Notes: generated from the letters alone by a model not told the origin. Numbered from the stretch's first letter, positions 24,601-48,600 are shown. The stretch is DNA of 64,000 nucleotides from Crotophaga sulcirostris (GCA_013397455.1 VYZB01000388.1:252309-316308); one strand, 5' to 3'. Made by a program: numbers and translations.

Positions 24601-27600
24601 GGGCTCTTCTGGGTATTGTGGCAACTAGGTTAAAAGCAGAGACTTGCAGACTAAAGAGGTAATATCATGGCTGTTTACAAGAGCTATTCTCCCACATAAG
24701 ATGCAACATGGGGGAAAAATACAAATCAAATGACTGTTAAATCCAGCAAGTGAGGACTGAATGGAGAGGTCATCAGCAAAGTGACTCAGCACTTTATAAG
24801 CATTTTGGTAGTCCTTAAAAAGCAATACAAAATTTAGAGATAGATGGAGAAGAGCTGGGAAAATAGACACACAGGGTACATTTGAGATGAAACATAAAGC
24901 GGAAACTAATAAAATGGACAAAAAAAATCTTAACGTATGAGTACCTTTCTCACTTTAAATTATTTTTACCTTTTTGTTTGATCTGGCTGCATTTGGAAAT
25001 ATTAGATGTGCAAGTTCTGACGAATGTCATCGGTAGTCCAAAAGGCAACATAGGTGTTTTTATGATTGTCTGACATAACTTTCCTTTCTCTTATAGGCTT
25101 TCTTTTGTTTGCACAAGTTACCAGCTTGCTTCTGGGTAGAATAAGGTGCTGATTTTGCCCTAGAAAGACCTCTGGGTTTAGAGATCTGTTTGTAATTGAG
25201 ATCATTGAATAGCTCTAGGCAGCAGTTCTCAGTTTTAAATTCCTGGAGCTGGAGAAAAGAGAAACTAAGGCTTTTCAATAAGGATTTAGTCCTACTCTTC
25301 ATGCAATATGTAGACCCTTAATTTAGAGACTTAGTTTTCTGAGGTGGTAGGAATGTCTTCAGTAGGTGATCAGCATATCAAAAGATGGATCTTAGATGTC
25401 ATCTGTAAAGGTGTCCAATCTCTGGAACTTGTCTTCGCTCCCTGCTTGAAAGTATCTAGGCTTCAAAGTGTACTGCAAAGCCTATATGCTCATTTGTACA
25501 CCAAGTAAACAGGCCAAGGAAGGGAAAGGAAAGTAGCATTAATTGTCTGCAGTCATGTTAAAGTCATATTTGGACTCTGATTTTTTGTGTGTGTGTCTCC
25601 CAATACCTTTCAGGGCATAGTCTATCCAGCTGGAAACTACACTGGCTCTCCCTGTGTGGCAGTTCCCTTCACTATCCCAGACCAAAGTGACTCCATGCTC
25701 TACCTTGCCTTCCCTGAATATTTCTTTCAGACCTACTCATTTGCTTACTACACTGCGGGGGCCTTCAACATCACGATTGCAGAGGAGGTAAGTAGAACAC
25801 ACAAGGAACAGGCTCAGAGTGGATTAGGTCATCCAAGACGGAGCTTTGACCTGCCAGTCATCAGTATGGGGCCCTATAAAGCTGCTAACTGGCCTGCAAA
25901 GTGCTGAAACAGTGGATCATAAATATTAGGGTATTGACAACTTTGCTACCAAAAAGAAGGTTTTTATAGACCCGAGGCATAGACTTTTCTGACAGGATCC
26001 TCTCTGGGGAGTTCAGCAGCCTCAGTCACTGTTTCTGAGGGGTCTTCACAAACTGAAAGTCTTACAGGGTCCATGGAAGCAAAGCATATGTCATGGAATG
26101 CTCCAAGCTGTGGCTTGGAGGCTGACAGATTTAAAGGTTCAGTAAGCCCCTAAACCTGTAGATTGCAGCCCAAATTATAATGATATTAAGAATTTGCTTT
26201 CCCAGGAAGTATCTTGGCGTGTATTACTGGGAATCCGCTTTAAGTATACTTGATCGCTTAAGAATATTTCTGAGAACAAAAGGTACAGAATCAAAAATTC
26301 ATTGAAATGACAGTAAAAATGCATTTAAACAAAAGCCGACTGCAAAGGTCAAATCTGGTAAATTCTTTTATCTTTTTTTTTCCTCTTTTTTTTTTCCTCC
26401 AGACTTGCAGCTATTTTAATATAAGTACAGAGATATTTGGCAGTATCATCCCTGAGGTGAGTATCATTAGTTCCACAAACTCTTAGGAAATCACCCAGTG
26501 TGGGTGTCAGTCACCTCACTACTGATGTATCCCAAAGGCTTGTAGGGCCAGTAAGACTCCTGCACTGGAGAAACGGGCACATGTGTGCCTCATAACAACA
26601 GAGCAGATGGGCTTTGTCATTTCTCACCCCCACAATGAGTTGAATAACCTGCACAGTTACCAAACTTGGACCATAACCTTGCACATGAATCTTTACCTGG
26701 GCACTGTGCCCAAGCCACAGTTATTCCCACCTAAAACCAGCTCTAGGTAGGAAAAGGATTCCAGTCATGAGTCCCACTTTGAGAGACTTCTGAGAGGGTC
26801 TTAGTGCCAAAAGAACACCTCTCTCCTGCCCAAACCTGTATAATTGTTTTTGCTTCACTGCTCACCTGTGACTGTCCAGCAAAAAGGAATCCAGTAAAGA
26901 CCTGGGAAGAAACTGTAGTGTCCACATCCAGGAACTGAGCTAACAGACAGGCAAGAAACATTTGTGGAACAGACAAGGCAGATGCACAGGATTTCCATTT
27001 ATTTTAGGTGGAGGAGACAAATATAACAGGACAGAGAATATGAGCGTGCATGGCTTCCACCAGCCTTCTCAGACAGAATGAGAAACCAAAAATGGCTGGA
27101 TGAAATCAAACTCATGGTTCAAAGAACTTCATATCCTTGTTTGGTTGCTGGATGATATTAAGCTCCTTCCTCAGAAATCTAAGAATGTTTCAAGGGCAGT
27201 CATCACATGTTCTTCTGTGTAAAAAGCCATGAGGACTGATGCTAATACTCCGCCTCCTCTGTTCTAAGTAATTAACTTGGGAACATACTCGCTCTTCAGG
27301 AAATGGACAGAGTGAGGCTCCTCTGACGGCAGTCCAGAGCAAGAATCTGTCTCATGAGATGGGTGAATCTAAAAGTGAATGACTCCTGAGCTCTTTTGTT
27401 GTGTGACTTGAAACGGCACATTCATAATTCAATCCTTTCCTATGTTCACAAACAAGTATTTATTTTTTCTCAAAGTATTATAGGAGAAATCTGTTCCTAG
27501 AGTGGAAGGAACTTTCCACTCCATTCTTGATATGACCAAGGCTGTTGATTTATCATCAAATAAACTCTTCTTCCTGCTTAGTTGAAAGAATCATATGTTA

Positions 27601-30600
27601 GCAGCTGTCCTTAACCTCATCTTAAGGAACTACCTCAAAATGATTGCTTCAAGAATGAGAAAATGCAGTATTCTCATCTGTTCTACAAGAAAGGCATTTT
27701 TCTGTCTTTTTTTTTTCTTTTGCCTTGGAACCTTACAGATAACCAAATATTCAGTTACACCCTACCCAGTGATGTTGAAGCTAATGGCTACTGAAATACC
27801 GATCATCAGCTTAGAGCAGGATTCCTTCACAGTAGAGATTCAGGGCTCCATGGAGGTGTTTGCTGTTCTGCCAGACTCAACCAACCAGTCGTTGTTTACA
27901 ACAAACATAGTAAGTACAACAAGCAAGGTGACATTTAATTCAGACTTAAATATGTCTGTTCCTTCCTCCTCTTAAAACTCCATACAAGAAACAAAGTGCC
28001 CGATTTCTAGTACTTAAACATGCAAATTCCCCTTAGTCACAGGTGGTGCCTGTGTAGCCTCACTTGATCTATAGGGCATTTCTATAGTGAAGAACATTGC
28101 CCTGATGGACAAAAATCCATACATATAGTGACTCTGATTAACCAGACTTTTGTTCTCTGGCATGACAGTTCTGCAGGCATGAGTCATGCCTCTTGGCAGC
28201 TTGTTCATTTTACTGAAAATGTCTTTGACGAGTGAAATCTCATTACCCACACATTTTCTGTGTGCAGCCCTGCATGGGCCATGGGCTACAGAGAAAGTTG
28301 CTTCTACATGAAACAGCTTCTGTACATAACTGGGAAGGTGGTACTTTGTGATGAATTCACAGCAAGAGTCCTTGTTTTCGTGTCTGCTAACCCACAGTTT
28401 CTTTCTTCTGCAGGCAGCCAACACCAGCATTTCTCTGAATATATTTGACCAGAAACTTATGGCCTCACTATGTTTGAACAGGTAATTCAACATGGGATGG
28501 AAAGGATTTCCATCTGTTTGGAAGCGTTAGCAATCCCAGTATTAGCAGTTCAGGCACATGATCACATAACCATAATTTAATGAATGTGCTTCTCTAGTGA
28601 GTTCATCTGCATTAGATTCTCTAGTTGGCTGTACTTGCACAGTTTAGAGGAGTCAGGAAGCTTATCTGTGACAACTGCCACAATCCCCAAGGGACTGCCC
28701 ACCAGCTGTGGATTGCTGCAGGGCAGTGGTTTCACTGGATTTCGCTGCTCCTGATATCTACTCTCCCCACAGAGCTACCTAAACAAAGTGTGCAGGGCAG
28801 TTATGATGACCATGAATCAGTTGAGATCTTCCCACATCCCTCTCCACCTGTCAAGACACAACTGCTTTCTAGCCCACTTATGCCACCAGGAAAGTGCGGA
28901 GGGATCTGAGACACAGTAAAGAATCAGGATCCCTGCAGCTCTCTTATAGCAGAGATTCTCCAGCTAAGGTACTGCAACTCCCAAGGGTCAGAAAACTGGA
29001 AGCCAGAGGCTTGGGCATTTAGAGAGAAGCTGTTTTATAGAGAGAAGATCTGTATACCAGGACCTCAAAGCTGGTTGTCAGGACCCTCATTTCACAAAAG
29101 TCCCTTGGGAAGATAGTTACAGGATTAAGAATATGCAGGTTCATCAGGGCAGAGAAACATTAGGAATTTAAGGCAGATGGTACTGTTAGCATTTTTTGCA
29201 GCAACATTGAGAGAAAAAAGTCTAGAGTGAGCTGAGATGCTAGCTCTGTGGAAACTCGAAAATCGCTTTTTGAATACACGTTTAGAGACTTGAATAGGTA
29301 CTAAGTATTTTAATTTCGAAACAGAGACATTAGCAACACAGCCATCAGCAGCAGTACTATGCAACGAATAGATTTTTTTCTTCCCACCTCTGTAAGACTC
29401 ACATCTAAGCATTATGTAGATGTACCAAAATCCTTGCAAAATATCTGAGAGCCTTCAGGTCCTTAATGCTAGCTCTGGTAAAGTCAATTGTCAGTACAAT
29501 TTCCAGAATGCAGCACAGAGGTAGAAGCACACTCACATTGCTGGCTACAGCCCTTCTAGCATGCTCTTCTGCATGCTTGCTTAGCAATGCCCTAAGAAAA
29601 TCATCTCTTTCTCTATGAGGCAGTATGCATTGTGTAAAATATATCTGTTCCAAAGCCTCTTTACAGATGTTTCTTAAGGCCTGGAGCTCTCCAGCACTGA
29701 CTGCACATGGCTAGAACAACATGTGTTTATCCATTCTAGTGACTTATCTTATTTCACTTCTTTTCTTCAGGCTCCAGTTCTCCCTAGCCCACTCCAATGT
29801 TGGCTTTTTTGAGGTAAGCAGATATTTTAAGCACATAGGAAATGCAAACTAGGAACATCAGGGATAACAAAGCTAAGGCGTAAGCAGCTAGATTTTATTT
29901 GTATTTCTAAATCATTTGGCTTCATACCTGGGTGGCTCTTTTCCTGTCTTCTGGCAGCCACCTCTCTGCTGTAGACTTAGCAGTATATTCTTTGGGGAAA
30001 GTTAGAGATCTCTGAAAATGAGATCTCCAGTAGTTTCCCTGACTGGTGTATCATATTTCATCAGTAAGCAGAGAGATCGCTCGAATAATAACAGTGAAAT
30101 GCACAGCAGTAATCTGAACTGTAGCAGCAGACAGAGCAGTGTGCTGTCTAAGCATTCACATGCACAACTGAGGCAGAAGCACTCCATGTGGTGTAGTGGT
30201 GCTCATCATAGATGCTCAGAATTACAACAAGGAATGGGACCCAAAATACTCATCGCAGATGCCTGAACTAGTGCAGTTGTAGGCTTACAGGAGAAAACCC
30301 TGCCTCTGCAGAGACTCATTTAATTCTGAGTACAACCAATCAGTTCTGAGTAGCTGAGGAGAAAGGATTAAAACTGTTCTGATCCTGTTTTGCTATAGGT
30401 GATAAACAATCTCACAAATAAAGTAAACAGACTGTTTTAAATGAAAATGTTGTCCAAGCAGGATGAAAGCCATTTGCATTTTGCATCTCACTTCCTTTGC
30501 ACCTTTCCAAAGACTTAAGATCCAAACTTCAGCCAAGCTTATGACTCTTTGGGGCCAAACGAGAGCTGAAATTTGAACACAAGCCTCCTAACTCCATCCA

Positions 30601-33205
30601 GGATTTGGGCATGATGGTTCTATCAGGAATTTATGGCTAACTAAGCTTTCTTGTCTGTGGCAGATTTCACTTCTGGAGAACATCCTGTCTTACATTTTAC
30701 AGACTGAAGTCATTCCATCAGCTAATGGTAAGGTTGTACTTCTAAGCTAAAAGCTAAAAGCTTCCAGCAGAGTGGGTAATTCTAGGAACTTCTACAGACT
30801 TCCTGCTAGGTTTCCAGTTCCCATTAGGTTGAGTGGAAAATGACCATCAAGCAGGAAGCAGTGGAAGGGGGAGATTGATTTGTAGGGGTGTAAGTATGCC
30901 CTCTCACTGGCACTGTTCTGCAAAAAGGGGAAAAAAAAAACTTAGAAAGTCATAATTCCTCTGCCTTTGCCTCACTCGAGGTGGCTCTGATGCATCACTG
31001 AGCAGCATGTCTCTCTAGTTTGCACACCTGCCTGAGGCCACTGTGTGTGAAGATTGTATTCCTCTTTATAGACTTTTTTTAGAGGCTTTTGCCTCCCGTA
31101 AATCTTATTTAAGGCCTTGGAGGGAGACACGGCTTTGTGCCAGCCCTCTATACTGGAATGAACTTTGCCTTCTTTAATCAATGGAGACAAATGAGAACAG
31201 GTTCTAATGATCCTAAAGCTGTATTAACAGTCCCCCAGGTCACTAGGGACAAATCACTGAGTATGTAATGTGTTGAACATGAATTGCCTTGGTTTGGCTG
31301 CAACACTCTGCCAAGTGTAAAGCATCTGTAATTCTTTTTCCCCATTGGAAATCCAGCGTCTCTACCTCCAAGGGTTGTTTGTGAAGACTAAGAGGTTAAT
31401 TGTTGTAAATGACCTAGAAATCCCTGGACAAACAGGGCTATTGAAGGGCAGATATTTATTATCTACCCAATGCATACCTAAATTGTTGTGTTTGTCTTTT
31501 TTTTTTTTTAGCTAAATTGTCAAAAGGATTCCCTCTTCCCAATCTGGCCAACGTTACCTTGACGAGACCCCACATTACAATTGTACAGGTGAGATTTTGA
31601 CACTCTTATGTGTGGGTTTGGCCAGGCATTTATTCACCACCTGTCTGTACAAGAAACTTGCTAGATTTGAGCTAGTTAAGTAGTAAAAAGCTCTGGGTTT
31701 AAAATTATATTTCTAATAATGGTTAAATCCTATTAGAAACAAATTTATCTTTCTTTGAGAGGGAAAAGAGAACTGCATTAAATACATACTACAGAGTGAT
31801 CAAATGTACATCTTGCTTAGCCTCTCAAGATGCAATTGAGTGTGAAAACAGATTTACCTTTAACATCTCATCCAAGTTTGGCCAATCAAATTAGGGTTAT
31901 CGCTATCCATGCGGTCCTGTTGAATTTAACAGGAATAGCTGAAATATGAGAGGGAGGTGAAGTTAATTTTGTGCACCTGGGATGACTGGATTTTGTTAAT
32001 AATTGGTGACAAAAGCTGAGGCCGCTAGTCAAAAGTAGTTAGGGATCTCTCAGAAAATATTCTTTGCCTTATGGTTATTCTCCAAACCACACCATATTCC
32101 CTGCCTCTCACAACACACTCATGCCCTTAGTTTGGCAACATGCAGAATGTTGCCAAACAATCAATCAGTACAAGGGCATTGTTGACAAATTAACTCCCAG
32201 AAAATGGGTAAGCCAGTTACATTTCTCCACTTGTTTACCAACTTCTCAGTGATTTGCAGCTCTGCAGAGACAGTCTCAAATCCTTGTTTGCAGTTAAGCA
32301 CAAAGTACAACTCAGAAAAGAAACACAAATTTTTTTGTAATCTTTCTTTGCATTCCACATACCCAGCTGCAGCCAGTTTTGCAGTCCCTACAAAATATAA
32401 TTGCTTGGAAACTGCTTTCAGTGGCACTAGTTGCCAACAACCTCATAGGTTAATTATGAATGAGGGATTTTAGTGGTTCTGTGGGGCTCATTCCCCACCT
32501 CGCTTTCACTAATCAGTCTCCTCACAGGTAAACAGGAATGAGGGAGGACACAGGAGAATTGCTATATCCTATAAATGTGAATGGAATTACTATTTAAAAG
32601 CTAGTTTTATAGTTTCCACTTGCAGTCCCAATTTATTGGCTATGGTCAATAGGAAGAAAGACAATTCTTCCCACTTTTCATACACAACCACATTATACTC
32701 TGGTGAGCTGCTCTCTGAAGGTTCCTTGCCAACAGTGTGGGAAGCCTTAGGGATAAGTTTAGATTAGATGGCTAATTCTTAAGCAGCTCAAAATAGGTAA
32801 GAAATAATCCCACCTGGTGATAATTGCCTAGTTGCCTCAAGGCTCAGATGGACTTTTCTGTGTAGGCTGTATGATCTTCAGATGTTCCTTCTGTTGCTGA
32901 TGCAAATGGATAACACCCAGGGAAAGATGGGGCTCTTTTGCACAGTTCAAAGGACAGAGTTTAATAAAACTTGCCCCTTCCAAGGCTCAGCTTTTTATCA
33001 GTAGATTTTCTGACTTTTAACACCAGGATTGAGTTGAAATTAAAAAATAAATAAATAAACCAACCAAAAAACCACACAATAAAAGCATAAAAGCAACCAA
33101 CCGAAACAAACCACCTTAATTTTGTAATTCTTAGAACTTCAGTGATTGTTCTTCTCCCCACAGGGATACATGTTGATTTCTACTGATGTCCACTACAAAC
33201 CCTAA
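18652..33205 (+). CDS. BPIFC: BPI-fold family C-like protein, paralogue 2 (complete, 15 exons, 470 aa)
   Basis: A secreted glycoprotein of the BPI/LBP family, expected to fold as two lipid-binding barrels. Exons: 18652-18757, 19151-19262, 19376-19504, 20973-21128, 21720-21783, 22568-22628, 23553-23644, 25614-25787, 26403-26456, 27739-27909, 28414-28481, 29771-29813, 30664-30727, 31512-31588, 33164-33205 (TAA). All introns are GT-AG and the phases join without a stop. The start ATG has A at -3 and G at +4 and opens a signal peptide (MVKICCSLLLLSLLSG, likely cleaved after Ala20). Mature SPGLKVRITQKGLEY is the family N-terminus. Cys152 and Cys191 match the conserved BPI disulfide; Cys254, Cys300 and Cys393 are extra. 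There are eight sequons (N70, N100, N248, N292, N304, N365, N376, N445). The tip region that is strongly cationic in BPI reads NWNIRTWML here, so classical LPS binding is doubtful (inference). It lies directly upstream of RTCB, as BPIFC does in mammals. The pairing with BPIFC rather than another BPI-fold member rests on synteny and exon 7-8 similarity. Confidence 0.93.
20042..20330 (-). other. unexplained antisense open frame in intron 3 of BPIFC-like 2
   Basis: The reverse strand reads 116 codons (19980-20330) containing a hydrophobic stretch, DGWLFLVTATNLLCLLSWVL, that resembles a membrane segment. A second overlapping reverse frame is also open, which suggests compositional chance. I recognise no family, and there are no paired splice sites or poly(A) signal. 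It could be a retrocopy fragment or noise. Confidence 0.15.
24234..24405 (-). mobile_element. CR1 LINE 3' fragment in intron 7 of BPIFC-like 2
   Basis: 'catagaaccatagaatcat', 'ggtctgggttggaagggatc' and 'catccaacctggccttgac' are the reverse complement of the CR1 3' UTR. The minus-strand copy is 5'-truncated at about 170 bases. It sits in intron 7 (23645-25613), well away from both exons. Confidence 0.93.
32111..32184. repeat. multi-arm inverted repeat (hairpin) in intron 14 of BPIFC-like 2
   Basis: Inner arms GTTTGGCAACAT (32130-32141) and ATGTTGCCAAAC (32147-32158) are perfect 12-base reverse complements around a 5-base loop. Outside them ATGCCCTT (32121-32128) pairs with AAGGGCAT (32172-32179), and CAACA (32111-32115) with TGTTG (32180-32184), separated by asymmetric bulges. 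It resembles the centre of a decayed palindromic element or a structured RNA hairpin. It belongs to no family that I recognise. Confidence 0.65.
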
Positions 33206-34554
33206 CGGAGAAGAGAGACCTTTTGTTAAACATGAACTTCAAATCAATAATGCGACTCTGAAGGCTAAAAACTGTCCAGTTTTGCTGCAATGTGTAACTT
33301 GAGTTCTCACAAGGGCAATGTCATCCTGGTTCGGGGTGAGGAGGGATGCGGGGAGGCAAAGAAAGCTGATGGAATGGTTAGGCTGTACAATGGAGGAGAA
33401 CATGGGACACATGTTGACATTATTTATTCTAGTGTTTAACTGATGCGAAAATGTTTTTAAGATTAATGCCTCTTGAAATACACTCTTCTCTGTAAACTCC
33501 CAGAAAGGTTCTGCAGTCTCTCAAAAGAAGCAGCACATTGTCAAGATGCTGCTAGGGCAGGCATGCCTGCTAATCTGCTTCTACTGTAATGATCTTAAAT
33601 AACTTCCTTCTGAACACGATGCACACAGTATGAAGTGAGCCCTCTCCAGAACCACGTCAGACTGGGAACTGTCCCAACTACAACGGGAACTAAAATCTCA
33701 GCAGTGACTTAACTAAACACTTAACCATAAATCTTAACAAAGATGTAGAAGCAGTCCAAGAAGAAAGACAAAGTGGCACTGCTACTGCCTTTGATAGTCC
33801 CTCTCCCACTGCGGCTCTTCAAATCCTTGTGTCTGTCACGTTCCCTGTTAAGCATTGCTTAACCAGGTTACATATATTTGACTCCTTGAATGTTTCCAAG
33901 TCTTACAAGCCTTATCTTCCAACATCTTTGTCAACATTTCTCTAGGCTAAAATAGTTACAGGTACTTTACTTCTTACTTCATTTCTTACTTCCTTTCTTT
34001 CTCCCCCTTCTTCTTCAATACTTTCTTTATTAGCATGCAAATCTGAGCGCAGTTCCACTAAGGGTTCTGCCTGCCCAGCAGTGCTTAGATACCTGTACTT
34101 TGGCCAAGCCTGACTGGAAAGCAGGCTCAGGCTTCCCAAACTAGCACCAGCAGGGCAGAAACAAAAGCTGTGATGCCACATCCCACTGTTTTGCTCCTTT
34201 TCTGAGCCCCAAACCACCAATACACAAAGCCCCACCCCCTTGGCATGATGACCAAACCCTAGCCATCCCCCTACTGCTTATTCCTCAACAGGAGCCCTTT
34301 TCAAGCCCAAACTTTTCAGCAAAAAGCTGTTCACCTCATGCTAAGAAATGTAATTGATGACGGGGCGCAGCAGCTTTTGCCTGACTGCAGCTGAGCAAAC
34401 TCTACCCATCCATCCACAGTGCAGCAGTACCTAAATACCCCCAGGCTGAAACTGCCTGGTCCCCATGGGGACAGCACATGAAAAACCACTCATTCCTTCT
34501 GCTAAGCCAGTTCAAAAGTCACAGACGGTGTGAGGGGCGAGGCGGCCACACACA
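33206..34554. other. 3' flank of BPIFC-like 2 and intergenic spacer
   Basis: Non-coding sequence after the stop codon. The first few hundred bases probably include the 3' UTR, but no canonical AATAAA or ATTAAA is visible (CATAAA near 33726 is a weak variant). I recognise no exon, RNA gene or repeat family in the remainder. Confidence 0.45.
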
Positions 34555-35005
34555 GTCATAGAATTGTAGAACCATTAAGGCTGGAAAAGACATCTAAGAT
34601 CATCGCGTCCAACCATCAGCCCAACTCCACCATGCCAACTAAACCATGTCCCAAAGTGCCATGTCTACATACTTTGTTAACACCTCCAGGAATGGAGACT
34701 CCATGACTTCCCTGGGCAGCCTGTTCCAATGTTTGACCACTCTTTCATTAAAGAAATTTTTCGTTATATCCAATCTGAACCTCCCCTGGCGCCAATGGAG
34801 ACCATTTTATCTCATCCTATCACTTCTTACTTGGAAGAAGAGATCAACATGCACCTCACTACACCCTTCTTTTAGGCAGTTATAGACAGTGATAATGTCT
34901 CCCCTCAGCCTCCTCTTTAACCAGACTAAACAACCACAGTTCCCTCAACTGCCCCTCATAAGACTTGCGCTCCAGACCCTTCACCAGCTTCACAAACCCT
35001 TCACC
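34552..35005 (-). mobile_element. CR1 LINE 3' fragment, left arm of an inverted CR1 pair
   Basis: It begins with 'cagtcatagaattgtagaac' and continues through 'catctaagatcatcgcgtcc', 'ccatgacttccctgggcagc' and 'gtctcccctcagcctcctct', which is the CR1 3' UTR and ORF2 end in reverse. The element's 3' end is at the left. It is truncated near 35005, about 185 bases before an oppositely oriented CR1. Confidence 0.93.
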
Positions 35006-35189
35006 CTGGCATGGCCTAGGACTTCACGCTCCTTCACACTCTTGCCCCATGGGTTCTGGGTGCCACACCCTGGTTGCCCCACCATCTCCACTGCCATGGG
35101 AGATGGCACTGGCACAGGGCTTAACTGGAGCTGACTCAAGGGCTACTCTGGGCCCCATGGCGTTGTGTCCTGCCCAGCCTGAGGCATCC

Positions 35190-35767
35190 TGGCTTGTGTC
35201 AGAAATGGTGTGGCCAGCAGGATCAAGGAAATCATCCTTCCCCTGTTCTCAGTGCTGATGAGACTTCACCTCAAATCTTGTGTTCAGTTTTGGGCCCCTA
35301 AGAAGGACACTGAGGTTCTGAAGCATGTCCAGAAGAGGGCAACAAGGCTGGTGAAGGGACTGGAGAACAAGTGTTATGAGGAGTGGTTGAGGGAACTGGG
35401 GTTGTTTAGCCTGGAGAGAAGGAGGCTGAGAGGAGACGTTATTGCTCTCTACAACTGCCTGAGCGGAGGTTGTGGTGAGGTGGATGCTGGTCTCTTCTCC
35501 CAAGCGACAGGTGACAGGCGGAGAGGGAATGGCCTCAAGTTGCACCAGGGGAGGTTCAGATTAAACATTAGGAAAAATTTCTTTACTGAAAGGGCTGTCA
35601 GGCACTGGCACAGCTGCCCAGGGAGGTGGGTGAGCCACCATCCCTGGAGGTGTTTAAAAGATGGGTGGATGAGGTGCTCAGGGATGTGGTTTAGTAGTGG
35701 ACAGGTATGGCTGGACTCGATGATCTCAGAGGTCTTTTCCAACCAAACGATTTTACAGTTCTATGAT
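35190..35767 (+). mobile_element. CR1 LINE 3' fragment, right arm of an inverted CR1 pair
   Basis: Plus-strand CR1: 'agggcaacaaggctggtgaa', 'gaaaaatttctttactgaaa', 'gctgcccagggaggtgggtg', 'ggctggactcgatgatctca' and the terminal 'ttctatgat'. The apparent 204-codon frame at 35210-35824 ([31 protein letters not shown]) is the C-terminal end of CR1 ORF2, not a host gene. The element ends less than 300 bases before the RTCB start codon. Confidence 0.95.
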
Positions 35768-36053
35768 AGGGGTGAGGGAGCGGCAGCCCGTAAGGCAACC
35801 CAGGTGGCCAGAGAGGGCCACTGACCCGCTCAGGAAGCCAGGAGCCGCCCCTGACGCGCCCCAGCCGCCACGCGGGGCGCCGCTCAGTTGCGGGGCCGCC
35901 AGGGGGCGCCGGCTGCCGCCGTCCCGCAGGAAGTTTGTCCCTCGGCAGCTCCCGGCTGCGCCTGGCGGGGCGTGACCCTCGGCGGCCGCCGTCGGTGTGC
36001 GGCGTTGGCTGCTGGCGCTGCGCTGACGCGGTGCCCGGGCCGGTGCCGCCGCC

Positions 36054-47619
<11,566 letters not shown>

Positions 47620-48600
47620 GGACTGACAAGGCAGCAGAAACCCAAGGACATCTCCAGGCCTTACAGGAAACTGACTAGAGCCATCATCTTCCCACACCTC
47701 TTGGACTCTGTAGGATGCTCAGATATCACATCCCTGTTCTGGTTACACAACAGTTGAGGATACCTCTATTTTTAATCACTCCTAGGCATAATTAATGCCC
47801 CACCCCCTTTGTTATATGATGTTCTTTTCTTGTGAGGAAAGGGCAAAGAAATAAGTAAATCTTGTTTTTTATGTGCAGTCCCTCCCCCAATTGCCTGATG
47901 ATTCCACAGGCAGGACTTCAGTCTTACCTGATTTATCACTAATTGCTGTGCTGCAAGACCACCACGATCAATGAAGATGGCATATGAGCCAGACCTGCTG
48001 TCTCCACACCTGAATGCCTGGAGCTCTTTCTGCGTTTAGAAGTACTCTGATAGTCAGGGTATGCCGCTTCTGGGCAGGGAGAGGTTGCTCTGTTTGCAGA
48101 TACCTTTACGCATAGTCTATTTTGTTGCATGTTTTATGGCAATTGGGTAAGAAATCTGGAGTTGGGAGTGGTCTTCCAGTTGGGTTGAGAGGGACTAGCT
48201 AAGCTTGGGGCAGAGTCCTTCACTCTTGCCGCACCCTCTCTCACTTAAAAAAGCACCTGGTTTACTTGGCTTAGTACAAGTAGGTGTTCCAGAGTCTTCT
48301 GAAAATGCTAATGGAACTGAGTATGTTGCCTTGAGAGGTTTTGTTTGTCCAGTAAAAGCTGTGACTTAACAATGTATAGATGTGCTAATGCAACATTTTG
48401 CAAAGTCCTAAGCATGTAAAACTTTGGATTGGATAATACTCCACTGTGTCCTACGGCTCTGATTTAAGTGAGTCCAGTTGCAGGGTCAGGCCCAGTACGA
48501 TGTGAATTCTGATGTTTCTTTCACATTCACATTCCAAGACTGGACAGTCCCCATTGGATTGTGTTGGAAATTACAAATAAAATGGGAAGAGAAATACTGT
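47620..48600 (+). other. RTCB: RTCB 3' untranslated region
   Basis: Sequence from the TAG at 47617-47619 to just beyond the AATAAA at 48576. A GU-rich tract (gtggctgtgtcatgtttattctgtg) follows the hexamer, as expected downstream of a cleavage site near 48595. No repeat interrupts it. Confidence 0.75.
48576..48581 (+). terminator. RTCB: poly(A) signal of RTCB
   Basis: Canonical AATAAA, 957 bases after the stop codon, followed by a GU/U-rich downstream element starting near 48600. Confidence 0.8.

Noticed and set aside
28014..28493. 159-codon minus-strand frame over exon 11 of BPIFC-like 2
   Set aside because: It is antisense to a verified exon and its flanks, shows no family similarity and has no splice or promoter support.
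35210..35824. 204-codon plus-strand frame upstream of RTCB, the longest gap-free open frame in the window
   Set aside because: It is the C-terminal end of CR1 ORF2 plus its 3' UTR in frame by chance ([20 protein letters not shown]), not a host gene.
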